Shown here: piece by piece, positions 38,239-47,117 of the stretch
Layout: each line of letters begins with the position of its first letter
Numbering within the stretch: position 1 is the first letter of the stretch
Assembly (NCBI RefSeq): GCF_017377575.1
Contig: NZ_JAFREM010000018.1
Span: 62,001-126,000 of the forward strand
DNA length: 64,000 nt
Reading direction: 5' to 3'
Source: Candidatus Enterococcus moelleringii
Lineage (GTDB): Bacteria > Bacillota > Bacilli > Lactobacillales > Enterococcaceae
Notes under the pieces: model-generated
What the model was told of the DNA's origin: nothing
The model's database searches: none
What the model saw: the letters and a program-made list of their open reading frames with translations, nothing else
Made by a program: the position numbers and the translations under genes

Positions 38239-38373
38239 AAAAAATACTAAAAGAAATCCATCATATGTTTATAGGGATGTTTGTTATTCAGCCATTTTTT
38301 ATCTAGGTCTTTACGGTTTGCTAAGCCATTTTTGCGGCCTTATGGTAGACTAGAATAGAATGGAGGCGGAGAC

Positions 38374-39075
38374 ATGGGTTATATTGAAGTAATTAATGAA
38401 ACGAAACGGTATAAAATGGGTGAGACGGTGATTCATGCCAATGATCAAATCACTTTTACCATTAAAAAAGGCGAAATCGCGGTTATTCTGGGGCCAAGTG
38501 GTGCTGGGAAATCTACCGTGTTAAATATTCTAGGCGGAATGGACAGCTGTGATGAAGGACAGGTAATTGTCGATGGAACTGACATTGCTACCTTCAACAA
38601 TAAAGAACTGACGACTTATCGCCGCAATGATGTAGGTTTTGTTTTTCAGTTTTACAATTTGGTGCCGAACTTAACGGCCAAGGAAAATGTCGAGCTGGCT
38701 TCACAAATTGTTTCTGATGCCTTAGATCCAGCAGAAGTCTTGCGCTCGGTAGGCTTGGAAGAACGAATGGACAACTTTCCGGCGCAATTATCCGGCGGCG
38801 AGCAGCAGCGGGTAACTATCGCCAGAGCTTTAGCAAAACGACCGAAGCTGTTATTGTGTGATGAGCCGACAGGTGCGCTGGATTTTGAAACTGGGAAGCA
38901 GATTTTGAAAATTTTACAGGATAGTGCTCGTAATCATGGAACAACGGTGGTAATCATTACCCATAATTCCGCGATTGCGCCGATGGCCGATCGGATTATT
39001 CGGATTAATGACGCCAAGGTTCGCAGTCAGAAGCTGAATGATACGCCACTTTCAATTGAAGAGATTCAGTGGTAA
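38374..39075 (+). CDS. ABC transporter ATP-binding protein (LolD/MacB type)
   Basis: Cytoplasmic ATPase of 233 residues. Walker A is GPSGAGKST (residues 40-48), the Q-loop region is VFQFYNLVPNLTAKENV, the signature is LSGGEQQRV, Walker B is LLLCDEPTGALD and the switch His is in VIITHNS. This subtype partners with FtsX-like permeases that use ATP for mechanical work on the cell envelope, peptide export or lipoprotein release. The permease gene starts 12 bp downstream. The ATG is preceded by ATGGAGGCGG. Confidence 0.93.
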   Translation: MGYIEVINETKRYKMGETVIHANDQITFTIKKGEIAVILGPSGAGKSTVLNILGGMDSCDEGQVIVDGTDIATFNNKELTTYRRNDVGFVFQFYNLVPNLTAKENVELASQIVSDALDPAEVLRSVGLEERMDNFPAQLSGGEQQRVTIARALAKRPKLLLCDEPTGALDFETGKQILKILQDSARNHGTTVVIITHNSAIAPMADRIIRINDAKVRSQKLNDTPLSIEEIQW

Positions 39076-39087
39076 GGGGGCCATGGT

Positions 39088-42000
39088 GTGAATAAAGTAT
39101 TATGGTTGACGAGTATACGGGAAATCTGGCGGTCTAAAGCCCGCTTTTTATCGATTTTAGGCATCGTTTTTCTAGGGGTGGCTTTTTTTGTTGGTCTGAG
39201 TGCAACGGGACCGGACATGATCAATACTGCCGACGAATATTATCAGGACCAACAGCTAGCGGATACGCAAATTTTTACTCCCTTGGGTGTAACGGAGGAT
39301 GATCTTGATTCTGTGAAGGCGGATGACAAGGTGGCGACTGCCGAAGGGCGTTATTTTCAGGATGTTTTCCTGGATGATAAGGATCAAACGATTCGGTTGT
39401 ACAGCTACGATCAGGATCAAAAGTTAAATCGGGTCAATGTGACTGAGGGCCGTGTGCCGAAAAATAACGATGAAGTGGCTTTGGATTCGATCGCTGAATC
39501 GGGACATGATTATCAAATTGGCGATACTTTTACGATTGACGATCCAAATCAGAAGTCATTTAAAGAACATGAACTAACCGTGGTCGGCTTTGTGGAGAGT
39601 CCTCAGTACATTGAGAATTTTTCCCGGGGCAATACGACGGTCGGCAAAGGAACCATCGACTTCTTTGCTTTAATGACCTCGGACAATTTCAAGCAGCCGG
39701 TCTTTTCTGAGCTGCTGGTACGCTACAAAAATTTGGAAAATATTACGGCTTATTCAGATACGTATGACGATCGTTTGGCTGACAATCAAAAGCAGCTTGA
39801 AAAAGTACTGGAAAAAGACGGCGAAAAACGCATGGCTGATTTGAAAAAGTCCAGCCAAGAACAAATTGACGAGGCCAAAGCACAGCTGGCAGCGGGCGAA
39901 CAAGAAGCCAGCGAACAAACCCAAGAGCTGATGGAGGCTAAACAACAACTGGAAACGGGTCAACAAGAGTACGCGGCTAGTCAACAAGATTTTGAAGAAA
40001 AAAGCCAGGCGGCTCAGGCTCAAATCGATGAGCGGGAAAACCTGCTGGCACCGCAAAGAGAACAGCTGGAGCAGCAAAAACAAGAGTTGGCTGATCTTCA
40101 GACTGTAGCGGAACGCAAGAAAGAAGCCGAAGAACAGAAGGATACATTAAGTGCGCAACGAAGCCAAGCAGCGGTGAAGTTGGATCAAACTACAGCGCAA
40201 AAGAACCAGCTGGAACAAATCCAAACCTTGGCAGCCCAAGGCAATACCCTGCAACTGCAAACAGCAGCAGCTGAGTTGGACGCCCAAGCCTTTAGTGATT
40301 TAATTCAGGCGATCCAACAGCAAAACAATGACCAAGTCCAAACAATTGCGGCTCAGCATTTAGAGGAAATTAACGGAACCTTGCAGCAACAACAGCAGCA
40401 GGTCACTGAACTGGAAACTAAATGGAATGAAATGCAGCAGTTGCTAGCTCAGCCATTGCCCACCGATGAAGAAATTGCTGAAATGCAAGGACAAGTGGAA
40501 GAGTTTGACGAATGGCTGACAGGTGGTCAACAACAGTTGGATACTGCTAAAGAAGAGCTGGCCGCTAGTCAGGCTCAAGGGCAGGCCCAGCTGGAGCAAG
40601 CCAAGCAAGAATTGGATCAGGCGCAACAAACGTATGAGGATGGGCAGGCGGCGCTGGAAGAAGCCAGCACCGAAGCGTTAGCCAAGGCGCAAAAAGAAAT
40701 TGCTAATCAAGAAGCGGCTTTAGCCAATCTTGATGAATTGGAATACACAGTCCAAGGACGAACAGAAAATCCGGGATACAAGGAATACCAGGACAATGCG
40801 GATCGGATTTCTTCTTTGGCGACGGTCTTCCCGTTGATTTTCTTCTTGATTGCCGCGTTAGTTACTTTAACTACAATGACTAGAATGGTAGAAGAAAAAC
40901 GGACAGAGCTGGGAACCTTCAAGGCATTAGGCTATTGGAACCGAGAAATTTCGTTGAAGTTTGTTATGTATGCGGCTTTAGCTGGCGGCATCGGCGGAGT
41001 TCTTGGTTTAGCGGTAGGATTTTATCTGCTGCCAACCATTATCTTCAATGCTTATGGGCAACTGTATAATTTGGATCAAGTGGTGACGCCATGGTATCTC
41101 AGCTATGCGTTGCTTGCGATGCTGGTAGCATTCCTTTGTTCTGTGGGAACGGCACTGTTCGTATTAAGGTACGACTTGAAAGCAACACCGGCTACTTTGA
41201 TGCAGGCGCGGGCACCGAAAAAAGGCAAGCGGATTTGGTTGGAGCGGGTAACACCAATTTGGTCACGTTTAACCTTTATCCAAAAGGTAACGATGCGCAA
41301 TCTGTTTCGTTACAAGCAGCGGATGCTTATGACGATTCTAGGGATTGCCGGTTGTATGTCAATGCTGATTACCGGTTTTGGTTTGCGGGATTCGATTGGG
41401 GATATCGTACCGATTCAGTTTGATCATATTTTGCAGTACCAGGGAACGGTGGTTTTCAGTGAGCCGTTATCGCAAGCAGAAAATGCCGATTATCAGCAGA
41501 TGCTGGCTGACCTGCCTGACTTCAAAGATCATTTAGCCATGTCAACAGAAATGTACACGGCGGAAAGCGACGAAGTCAACCAGCAGGAAATTTCGATACA
41601 TGTACCACAAGACAGTCAGAAAATAGATTCCTTTGTTTCCTTTAATGATCGGACCAGTGATGCTACTTATCAATTAAACGATAAAGGCGTGATTATTAAT
41701 GAAAAATTGGCTGAGCTGTTTGAGTTGGAACCAGGGGATATTTTTGAAATCATGGGAACTGATGATGAAACTTATCAGGTGAAAATTGCGGCGGTGGCCG
41801 AAAACTATGTTGGGCATTTTATGTATATGACGCCGGATTATTATGATGAGTTGTTTGATCAGACGCCGACTTATAACACCGATTTGCTACTGTTTAACAA
41901 ACAGCCAAGCAGCAGTACAGAAACGGCGATTGCCCAGGATCTGATGGACAAGGATAAAATTATCAGCGTGGCCTTTTTATCAGAATCACGAAATGCGCTT

Positions 42001-42420
42001 CGGGATACGGTGGATAGTTTGAATATTATTATGTGGGTCTTGATTGTGTCGGCTGGTTTGCTAGCCTTTATCGTCTTGTATAATTTGACCAACATCAATA
42101 TTTCAGAGCGGATCCGGGAATTGTCTACTATTAAGGTATTGGGCTTTTACAATAACGAAGTGGTGGCTTATGTTTATCGGGAGAATGTGCTGTTGACCTT
42201 GATCGGGATCGTTGCCGGGATGTTCTTAGGGAAGATTGAACACGGCTATATTTTGAAAACAGTGGAGCTGGATGTCACGATGTTCTCACCCGATATCCAA
42301 CCGATGAGTTATATTTACTCAGCTTTGATTACCTTATTCTTTGCTTTAATTGTGGGCATTCTGATGTATTTCAAGCTGAAAAAAATCAACATGATTGAGG
42401 CTTTGAAAGCCAACGAATAA
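39088..42420 (+). CDS. FtsX-like ABC permease with a long extracellular coiled coil
   Basis: Membrane protein of 1110 residues starting with GTG at 39088 (AAGGGGG 7 nt upstream). An N-terminal transmembrane segment (residues 20-45) is followed by an extracellular domain, then about 300 residues (250-553) rich in Gln, Glu, Ala and Lys predicted to form a long coiled coil. The first FtsX domain spans roughly 570-710 (TMTRMVEEKRTELGTFKALG), a further membrane segment lies at 745-765, and the second FtsX domain spans 975-1106 (ISERIRELSTIKVLGFY). It forms a transporter with the preceding ATPase. Substrate unknown; a mechanotransmission or exporter role is inferred. Confidence 0.9.
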   Translation: MNKVLWLTSIREIWRSKARFLSILGIVFLGVAFFVGLSATGPDMINTADEYYQDQQLADTQIFTPLGVTEDDLDSVKADDKVATAEGRYFQDVFLDDKDQTIRLYSYDQDQKLNRVNVTEGRVPKNNDEVALDSIAESGHDYQIGDTFTIDDPNQKSFKEHELTVVGFVESPQYIENFSRGNTTVGKGTIDFFALMTSDNFKQPVFSELLVRYKNLENITAYSDTYDDRLADNQKQLEKVLEKDGEKRMADLKKSSQEQIDEAKAQLAAGEQEASEQTQELMEAKQQLETGQQEYAASQQDFEEKSQAAQAQIDERENLLAPQREQLEQQKQELADLQTVAERKKEAEEQKDTLSAQRSQAAVKLDQTTAQKNQLEQIQTLAAQGNTLQLQTAAAELDAQAFSDLIQAIQQQNNDQVQTIAAQHLEEINGTLQQQQQQVTELETKWNEMQQLLAQPLPTDEEIAEMQGQVEEFDEWLTGGQQQLDTAKEELAASQAQGQAQLEQAKQELDQAQQTYEDGQAALEEASTEALAKAQKEIANQEAALANLDELEYTVQGRTENPGYKEYQDNADRISSLATVFPLIFFLIAALVTLTTMTRMVEEKRTELGTFKALGYWNREISLKFVMYAALAGGIGGVLGLAVGFYLLPTIIFNAYGQLYNLDQVVTPWYLSYALLAMLVAFLCSVGTALFVLRYDLKATPATLMQARAPKKGKRIWLERVTPIWSRLTFIQKVTMRNLFRYKQRMLMTILGIAGCMSMLITGFGLRDSIGDIVPIQFDHILQYQGTVVFSEPLSQAENADYQQMLADLPDFKDHLAMSTEMYTAESDEVNQQEISIHVPQDSQKIDSFVSFNDRTSDATYQLNDKGVIINEKLAELFELEPGDIFEIMGTDDETYQVKIAAVAENYVGHFMYMTPDYYDELFDQTPTYNTDLLLFNKQPSSSTETAIAQDLMDKDKIISVAFLSESRNALRDTVDSLNIIMWVLIVSAGLLAFIVLYNLTNINISERIRELSTIKVLGFYNNEVVAYVYRENVLLTLIGIVAGMFLGKIEHGYILKTVELDVTMFSPDIQPMSYIYSALITLFFALIVGILMYFKLKKINMIEALKANE

Positions 42421-42462
42421 AAAAATCGGAATCAGGGCGCTTGTCCTGGTTCCGATTTTTTG
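42421..42462 (+). terminator. Terminator after the ABC exporter
   Basis: AAAAATCGGAATCAGG pairs with CCTGGTTCCGATTTTT (one G-U) and ends in T residues. Confidence 0.9.
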
Positions 42463-42512
42463 CAATTAATAAGCCTGTTGGAATAGTCGTTGTCTGGCTT
42501 AACAAAGCTGGA

Positions 42513-42532
42513 CGAGTTCGTGAAGCCTTTCT
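42513..42532 (+). repeat. Short repeat related to the glgP leader element
   Basis: CGAGTTCGTGAAGCCTTTCT matches 29589-29608 at 15 of 20 positions, all five differences being transitions. Flanking AAGCC and GGCTT segments could pair. Confidence 0.4.
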
Positions 42533-42541
42533 ATTAATCCT

Positions 42542-43135
42542 TTAATCCTTCGACTGATCCTCAATTTGTTTCCGGACATCTTCCAGCATTTCGGAGAGTC
42601 CGGCTTCTTTTTTCTTCAGTTCCACTAAATCTTCTTTGATCTGTTTTTCTTTTTCGACCTTCGGCGGGGTGACGATGCCGTTTAAGGAGATCGCAATGAC
42701 GGTTCCAATAAAGGTGTCCAGTACCCGGTTTAAGGCGTAGATGGTGGATTCGCCTTGGGGAATACTCAGGGAAATCAACAGCATCGTGGCAATCGCTGAA
42801 ACAATTCCCGGATTATTACCAATCCCGTCTGAGACGACAATCACTAAAATGACAAAGATCGGCAAAACAATCAATTCAACATAAAAGTCATTTTCAAAAA
42901 AAGCCTGAATATAGAAGTAAATTAAGGCTAACAAACCACCGATAGAATTGCCTAAAATTCGTGAACGACCAAAGGAAAAGCTGGTGTTCAAATCCTGCCG
43001 CAGAGAAAATACCGCAGCCAGCGCAGCAATTAAGGGACTGCCGCGATCCAGCAAATGAAAAAGAAGGATACAGATCATTACAGCTAAGGCTGTTTTAAAT
43101 GTCCGCATTCCTAATCGGAAACGGCCAAAATGCAT
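42542..43135 (-). CDS. Aromatic acid exporter/FUSC family membrane protein
   Basis: Protein of 197 residues with about four transmembrane segments (TALAVMICILLFHLL, PLIAALAAVFSL, ILGNSIGGLLALIYFYIQAFF, YVELIVLPIFVILVIVV) and the family pattern in which FRLGMRTFKTALAV starts the protein and SFGRSRILGNSIGG follows. A charged C-terminal coiled coil (KEKQIKEDLVELKKKEAGL) faces the cytosol. It matches the short DUF939-like (ArAE) group; substrates have not been defined for it. It is monocistronic on the minus strand. AGGAGG precedes the ATG. Confidence 0.8.
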   Translation of the reverse strand: MHFGRFRLGMRTFKTALAVMICILLFHLLDRGSPLIAALAAVFSLRQDLNTSFSFGRSRILGNSIGGLLALIYFYIQAFFENDFYVELIVLPIFVILVIVVSDGIGNNPGIVSAIATMLLISLSIPQGESTIYALNRVLDTFIGTVIAISLNGIVTPPKVEKEKQIKEDLVELKKKEAGLSEMLEDVRKQIEDQSKD

Positions 43136-43222
43136 GAGAGAGTCCTCCTTTTTTCTTCTTACTATTAGTTTACCGGATATATTACAAAAAAACTACAAAA
43201 AAAGACGCTATATAGCAGCGTC

Positions 43223-44176
43223 TTAAGCATTCCAGGCTTGGGTCATTTGATCCAACAGGTCAATTACGTCCTTGGTGAAGAACAAGGAGTGGTTAGGCAT
43301 TTCTTTATGAATCATTTTCACCATGTTCTCAATTTCGTAATTCATAGCCTCCATTGAAGCACCGGCTTCGATAAATTCTTTGGTGCCGTCGTTAAAGAAA
43401 ACTTCGGCTTTGTCAGCACGGGGATAGTCATCCACTGTGATATAGCCGTTTTCAAAAGCGACGATACCCTTTTTCGGCATTTTGGCTTGGAAGGTCAGGC
43501 TAATCGAAGCTAGTTCGTTCTTGGCATTTTGCAGAATCGTCACGGATTGTTCGTCCACGCCAGTAGAAAATGGCACCATCGTAGAAGCCACCACCTTAGG
43601 CTGTTCAGTCATAAACCAGCGGGCAAAGGAAACAGCATAAGTTCCGATATCTAACAAGGCACCGCCAGCTAATTCTGGATTGAAGAAGCGGTTCTTTGGA
43701 TCGGGTTCTTTGTAACTGCCAAAGGGTGCTTGAATCATCTTCAATTTGCCCAATTTACCATTGTCCATCAAAGCATGCAGCTCATGATACAAAGGCATGT
43801 TGAAAATAGTCATCGCTTCGGCCAGGATTAGGCCCTTTTCTTCAGCTAGTTTCATGGCTTTTTCCAGTTCTTGGCTGCTCATAGTAATGGCTTTCTCGCA
43901 TAATACGTGTTTTCCGGCATTTAAGGCCTGCAAAATGTGCTGAATATGTTGACGATTTGGTACAGCAACATAGATAATAGAAATAGCCGGATCAGCCAGC
44001 ATGTCCTCATAGCTGCCATAGGCTTTCGGTAAATCATGAGCTTTGGCAAATTCCTCCGCTTTTTCTTGCGTGCGTGATGCGCAAGCGGTTAATTTACTGG
44101 TGGTTTGGTTGAAGCTTTTGGCAAATTCGTGAGCAATATGTCCTAATCCGACAATACCCCATTCAAGTTGTTCCAT
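43223..44176 (-). CDS. Gfo/Idh/MocA family oxidoreductase
   Basis: NAD(P)-dependent sugar dehydrogenase-type protein of 317 residues from the ATG at 44176; an in-frame ATG six bases upstream is too near AGGAG. The Rossmann motif is WGIVGLGHIAHEFAKSF, followed by CASRTQEKAEEFA, YVAVPNRQHIQH and the family signature HVLCEKAITMSSQELE with the catalytic-region Lys. The C-terminal substrate domain includes GGALLDIGTYAVSFARWF. It is similar to dihydrodiol/xylose dehydrogenase-like members, but the substrate is not predictable. Confidence 0.9.
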   Translation of the reverse strand: MEQLEWGIVGLGHIAHEFAKSFNQTTSKLTACASRTQEKAEEFAKAHDLPKAYGSYEDMLADPAISIIYVAVPNRQHIQHILQALNAGKHVLCEKAITMSSQELEKAMKLAEEKGLILAEAMTIFNMPLYHELHALMDNGKLGKLKMIQAPFGSYKEPDPKNRFFNPELAGGALLDIGTYAVSFARWFMTEQPKVVASTMVPFSTGVDEQSVTILQNAKNELASISLTFQAKMPKKGIVAFENGYITVDDYPRADKAEVFFNDGTKEFIEAGASMEAMNYEIENMVKMIHKEMPNHSLFFTKDVIDLLDQMTQAWNA

Positions 44177-44217
44177 AATCATTCTCCTTTTTAGCGTGCA
44201 GGTGTAGGTACAATGTT

Positions 44218-44246
44218 ATAATAGCTTTGATAGACTCTTAAGACAA
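44218..44246 (-). promoter_or_regulatory. Promoter of the Gfo/Idh oxidoreductase
   Basis: On the minus strand TTGTCT (44246-44241), a 17-bp spacer and TATTAT (44223-44218) lie about 42 bp before the start. Confidence 0.6.
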
Positions 44247-44367
44247 GCCGATCGCACCTTTTGATCTGTCTCAAGTATAGCAATAATTCTTAAATTATTT
44301 CAATCATTAGGGGAAAGCACTGTCTTTTTCAGCAACTATCAGTAAAATAATAGAGGAGGGATTTACT

Positions 44368-44901
44368 TTGAATCCAATTTATCTTGATTTAGTGTTAAAT
44401 ACGATTTTAGAGCAATTTCAATCAGAAGAAGATTTTTACCACAACTATTTAGGGATTGAAGAATTTCAATGGCAGCAATGGAAGTCAGGCAGCAGCAATC
44501 TTACGCCAGAAATCAACCAAAAAATTAAAAACCTGTTCAGCGACTATGAATGGATGCTGAGCCAAAAGGTGATTCGTCAGACCTTTTTATTCCCAGAAAA
44601 ACGCCCGACAGCGGTGGCGGAATATCGGGAAATGAAGACGATTGTGGCGCAAAAATGGATTGCCAGCGGATTGGGTACCGTGGAATTGATCCCTTACAAA
44701 AATACCAACGACGAAGAAAGACAAGATTATATTGATTTGCGAGTGACGATTGATTATGATAGCTGGGGCTACGATGATATCCTAAGCTTCCGTTTGCCGG
44801 CGCAAATTCAAAACCAGATTGAAAGTTCACAAACGCAAACCGCCTTATTGAACTGGGTAAACGAGAACTTAACCGAAACCTACACCACCTTAGAGGATTA
44901 A
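44368..44901 (+). CDS. Uncharacterised conserved-looking cytoplasmic protein
   Basis: Protein of 177 residues, TTG start at 44368 behind GAGGAGGG. I do not recognise the family. It is acidic and hydrophilic with no membrane segment. The first half may be a helical bundle (YLDLVLNTILEQFQSEEDF, then FQWQQWKSGSSNLTPEINQK, which resembles an HTH-like turn), and the second half has strand-like IDLRVTIDYDSWGYDDILSF. It lies 16 bp before the VanY-like carboxypeptidase gene and precedes a GH73 gene, so a role in the cell-wall operon is possible but unproven. Confidence 0.65.
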   Translation: MNPIYLDLVLNTILEQFQSEEDFYHNYLGIEEFQWQQWKSGSSNLTPEINQKIKNLFSDYEWMLSQKVIRQTFLFPEKRPTAVAEYREMKTIVAQKWIASGLGTVELIPYKNTNDEERQDYIDLRVTIDYDSWGYDDILSFRLPAQIQNQIESSQTQTALLNWVNENLTETYTTLED

Positions 44902-44917
44902 CGAGAGGAATTTTTAC

Positions 44918-45697
44918 TTGAAAAAAACAGTTGGACTGCTTTCCATGATTGCGATGTTTGGAATGACTGGCTATTCATTATTTTATAGCAATAAGGACAC
45001 CGATACGAATGCGGATAAGTTAACCGTGGCTTCTACTTATTCCTTTGAGCAATCTTCGGAGCAAGCGAAAAAGCCGAAAGATTTGCCGGATGCTGATCCA
45101 GACTTATGGGATTTAGTACTAGTTGGTCCTAAAAATGAAATCAGTCAAGAAATTGACGAAACCGAGCTGGCTACCTTATCGGACAACAGTCATCAGGTGG
45201 ACAGTCGGATTGCGGCTGATTACGAAGCCTTCTCAACTGCTGCGACTGAAGCCGGTTATCCGTTAGTGATTATTTCTGCTTATCGCTCCGTGGCTGCCCA
45301 GCAGGAAGTGTTCAGCACCAATGTGAACAGCTTAATGAGTAGTGAAGGCTTGTCAGAAGCCGACGCGATTGCGAAAACCAAAGAAACTATTACTGAATCA
45401 GGCTACAGCGAACACCATACCGGTTTAGCGGTGGATATCGTTGACCAAGAGTGGTACAACAATTATCCAAGTCAATTATTGGATGCTTCTTACGGCAGTC
45501 AGCCGGGGGCACAGTGGATTGCGGAAAATGCACCAGAATACGGATTTATCATTCGCTATCCTGAGAACGAAGAGGATATTACTGGGATTACTTACGAGCC
45601 TTGGCACATTCGTTATGTCGGCAGAGAAAACGCTGAGTACATCACGAAAAACAATCTAACTTTAGAGGAATACTTGAAGTTGTTGTCGTCAAATTAA
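44918..45697 (+). CDS. VanY-type D-alanyl-D-alanine carboxypeptidase (M15B)
   Basis: Zinc peptidase that trims the terminal D-Ala of peptidoglycan stem peptides. The protein has 259 residues with a TTG start at 44918 and GAGAGGA upstream. Residues 3-24 form a signal anchor. The catalytic domain shows VIISAYRSVAAQQEVF, then YSEHHTGLAVDIVD (zinc His and Asp in the SxHxxGxAxD pattern) and EPWHIRYVG (catalytic-region Glu and zinc His). No vanS/vanR, ligase or vanX gene is nearby, so this is a housekeeping cell-wall enzyme and not evidence of vancomycin resistance. Confidence 0.9.
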   Translation: MKKTVGLLSMIAMFGMTGYSLFYSNKDTDTNADKLTVASTYSFEQSSEQAKKPKDLPDADPDLWDLVLVGPKNEISQEIDETELATLSDNSHQVDSRIAADYEAFSTAATEAGYPLVIISAYRSVAAQQEVFSTNVNSLMSSEGLSEADAIAKTKETITESGYSEHHTGLAVDIVDQEWYNNYPSQLLDASYGSQPGAQWIAENAPEYGFIIRYPENEEDITGITYEPWHIRYVGRENAEYITKNNLTLEEYLKLLSSN

Positions 45698-45706
45698 GGA
45701 GGCACT

Positions 45707-46321
45707 ATGCCAGTAAGAAAATACAAAAAACGAAAGCGCAAGCTGTCTCTGCCCTATGTCTTTGCGGGGCTGCTGTTAGTCGGCCTTGCTTTCGTTTTTT
45801 CTATACATACGTTATCAGAAAATTCAATTGAACAAGCCGCTACCAATGAACAATATACTCATGAAGAGTTTGTCGCTCATCTAGCACCTCATGCCAAAGA
45901 ACTGCAGCAGGGCTACGGCATTTTGCCTAGTATTATTTTAGGCCAGGCCATTTTAGAATCCAATTGGGGCCAGTCGTCTTTAGCCAGCCAGTACAATAAT
46001 TTGTTTGGTATCAAGGCTTATGGCAACCAGCCGAAGATCACCTTGGAAACGCAAGAATATGTCAATGAAGCCTGGGTTACGATTCAGGGAGACTTCCGAG
46101 TGTACGATTCATGGGAAGCTTCAATGGATGACCACACGTTGCTGTTCGTCAATGGCACCAGCTGGAACCCGGGACTTTATGAGAAAGTTCTAACAGCGGG
46201 CAATTATCAAGAAGCCGCCCAAGCCTTGCAGGATGCGGGTTACGCCACCGATCCCACCTATGCGCAAAAGATCATTAACGTGATTGAGACTTATAATTTG
46301 TCGCAGTACGATCAACCATAG
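45707..46321 (+). CDS. GH73 glucosaminidase family protein
   Basis: Predicted cell-wall hydrolase of 204 residues. A basic N-terminus (KKRKRKLSLP) and residues 16-35 (VFAGLLLVGLAFVFSI) form a membrane anchor. The catalytic domain starts FVAHLAPHAKELQQGYGILP, and the general-acid Glu lies in GQAILESNWGQSSLA, followed by YNNLFGIKAYG and FRVYDSWEASMDDHT. No cell-wall-binding LysM or SH3 repeats are attached. It lies 9 bp after the carboxypeptidase gene, so the two act in one peptidoglycan-remodelling operon. Confidence 0.9.
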   Translation: MPVRKYKKRKRKLSLPYVFAGLLLVGLAFVFSIHTLSENSIEQAATNEQYTHEEFVAHLAPHAKELQQGYGILPSIILGQAILESNWGQSSLASQYNNLFGIKAYGNQPKITLETQEYVNEAWVTIQGDFRVYDSWEASMDDHTLLFVNGTSWNPGLYEKVLTAGNYQEAAQALQDAGYATDPTYAQKIINVIETYNLSQYDQP

Positions 46322-46362
46322 TAAACTAATCGTACAAGGTGTTGAGAGAGGAGGTCAGTCCT

Positions 46363-47046
46363 TTGGAGAAAACCAGCGTAAATGAAATTATGACGGAACT
46401 GCGCAGCGACATCGTTCGGGTTCCTAAGGTGATTCATCAGGCAACCGGATTAATGATTTTTGGCAAACGAATTCGTTCGATTATCTTTACCACCGATATT
46501 GCGATCATTCGCAATACCGATGCCGATGCTGTAATTGCTGTTTATCCATTTACCCCGCATCCAGCCATTACCAAAAGTATTATTGAAGCAGCCGATATTC
46601 CGGTATTTTCAGGAGTTGGCGGCGGATTAACCCACGGTCAGCGTTCGGCCTTTATGAGTATTTTTGCGGAAGCGCAAGGCAGTTTAGGTGTGGTAGTCAA
46701 TGCACCTACGCCAGTTGATACGATTAAAGCCGTCACTGATGTGATTGATATTCCAGTGATTAGTACCGTAACTTCGATCCATTCACAAATTGACGAGAAG
46801 CTGGAAGCTGGCGTACAGATTATCAATATCAGCGCGGCAAAAGACACGGTAGATACCGTGAAGTATTTCCGAGAGCGCTATCCTGAATTACCAATTATGG
46901 CCACCGGCGGTCCGGATGAAGCGACAATTAAGAAGACGATTGAAGCTGGAGCCAATGCTATCACTTACACACCGCCATCCAATGGCGCGCTGTTTAGTAA
47001 GAAGATGGAGAAGTATCGTAAAGAAGAACTTGGCGATGAAAAATAA
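46363..47046 (+). CDS. Uncharacterised beta/alpha-barrel protein
   Basis: Protein of 227 residues, TTG start at 46363 preceded by GAGGAGG at 7 nt. It looks like a phosphate-binding TIM barrel: DADAVIAVYPFTPHPAI, IPVFSGVGGGLTHGQRS, GVVVNAPTPVDTIKAV, IPVISTVTSIHSQID, IINISAAKDT, LPIMATGGPDEATIKKTI and AGANAITYTPPSNG, in the order of successive strands. It is annotated as hydrolase or barrel protein in relatives, with no known reaction. No signal peptide is present although it follows the cell-wall operon. Confidence 0.75.
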   Translation: MEKTSVNEIMTELRSDIVRVPKVIHQATGLMIFGKRIRSIIFTTDIAIIRNTDADAVIAVYPFTPHPAITKSIIEAADIPVFSGVGGGLTHGQRSAFMSIFAEAQGSLGVVVNAPTPVDTIKAVTDVIDIPVISTVTSIHSQIDEKLEAGVQIINISAAKDTVDTVKYFRERYPELPIMATGGPDEATIKKTIEAGANAITYTPPSNGALFSKKMEKYRKEELGDEK

Positions 47047-47064
47047 CGCTGAACAACTAAAATA

Positions 47065-47112
47065 ACCTTAGAGAAATGATGACAAACATCGTTTTCTCTA
47101 AGGTGTTTTTTG
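47065..47112. terminator. Bidirectional terminator
   Basis: ACCTTAGAGAAA-T-GATG pairs with CATC-G-TTTCTCTAAGGT and is followed by T residues. It separates the barrel protein from the convergent HAD gene. Confidence 0.85.
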
Positions 47113-47117
47113 TTATA

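Noticed and set aside
39754-40629. Leucine/phenylalanine-rich open frames on the minus strand
   Set aside because: They are the antisense of the Gln/Glu-rich coiled coil of the ABC permease; the composition is a codon mirror effect and there are no ribosome binding sites.
44918-45697. Vancomycin resistance locus
   Set aside because: Only a VanY-type carboxypeptidase is present; no VanS/VanR, VanH, ligase or VanX gene is nearby.
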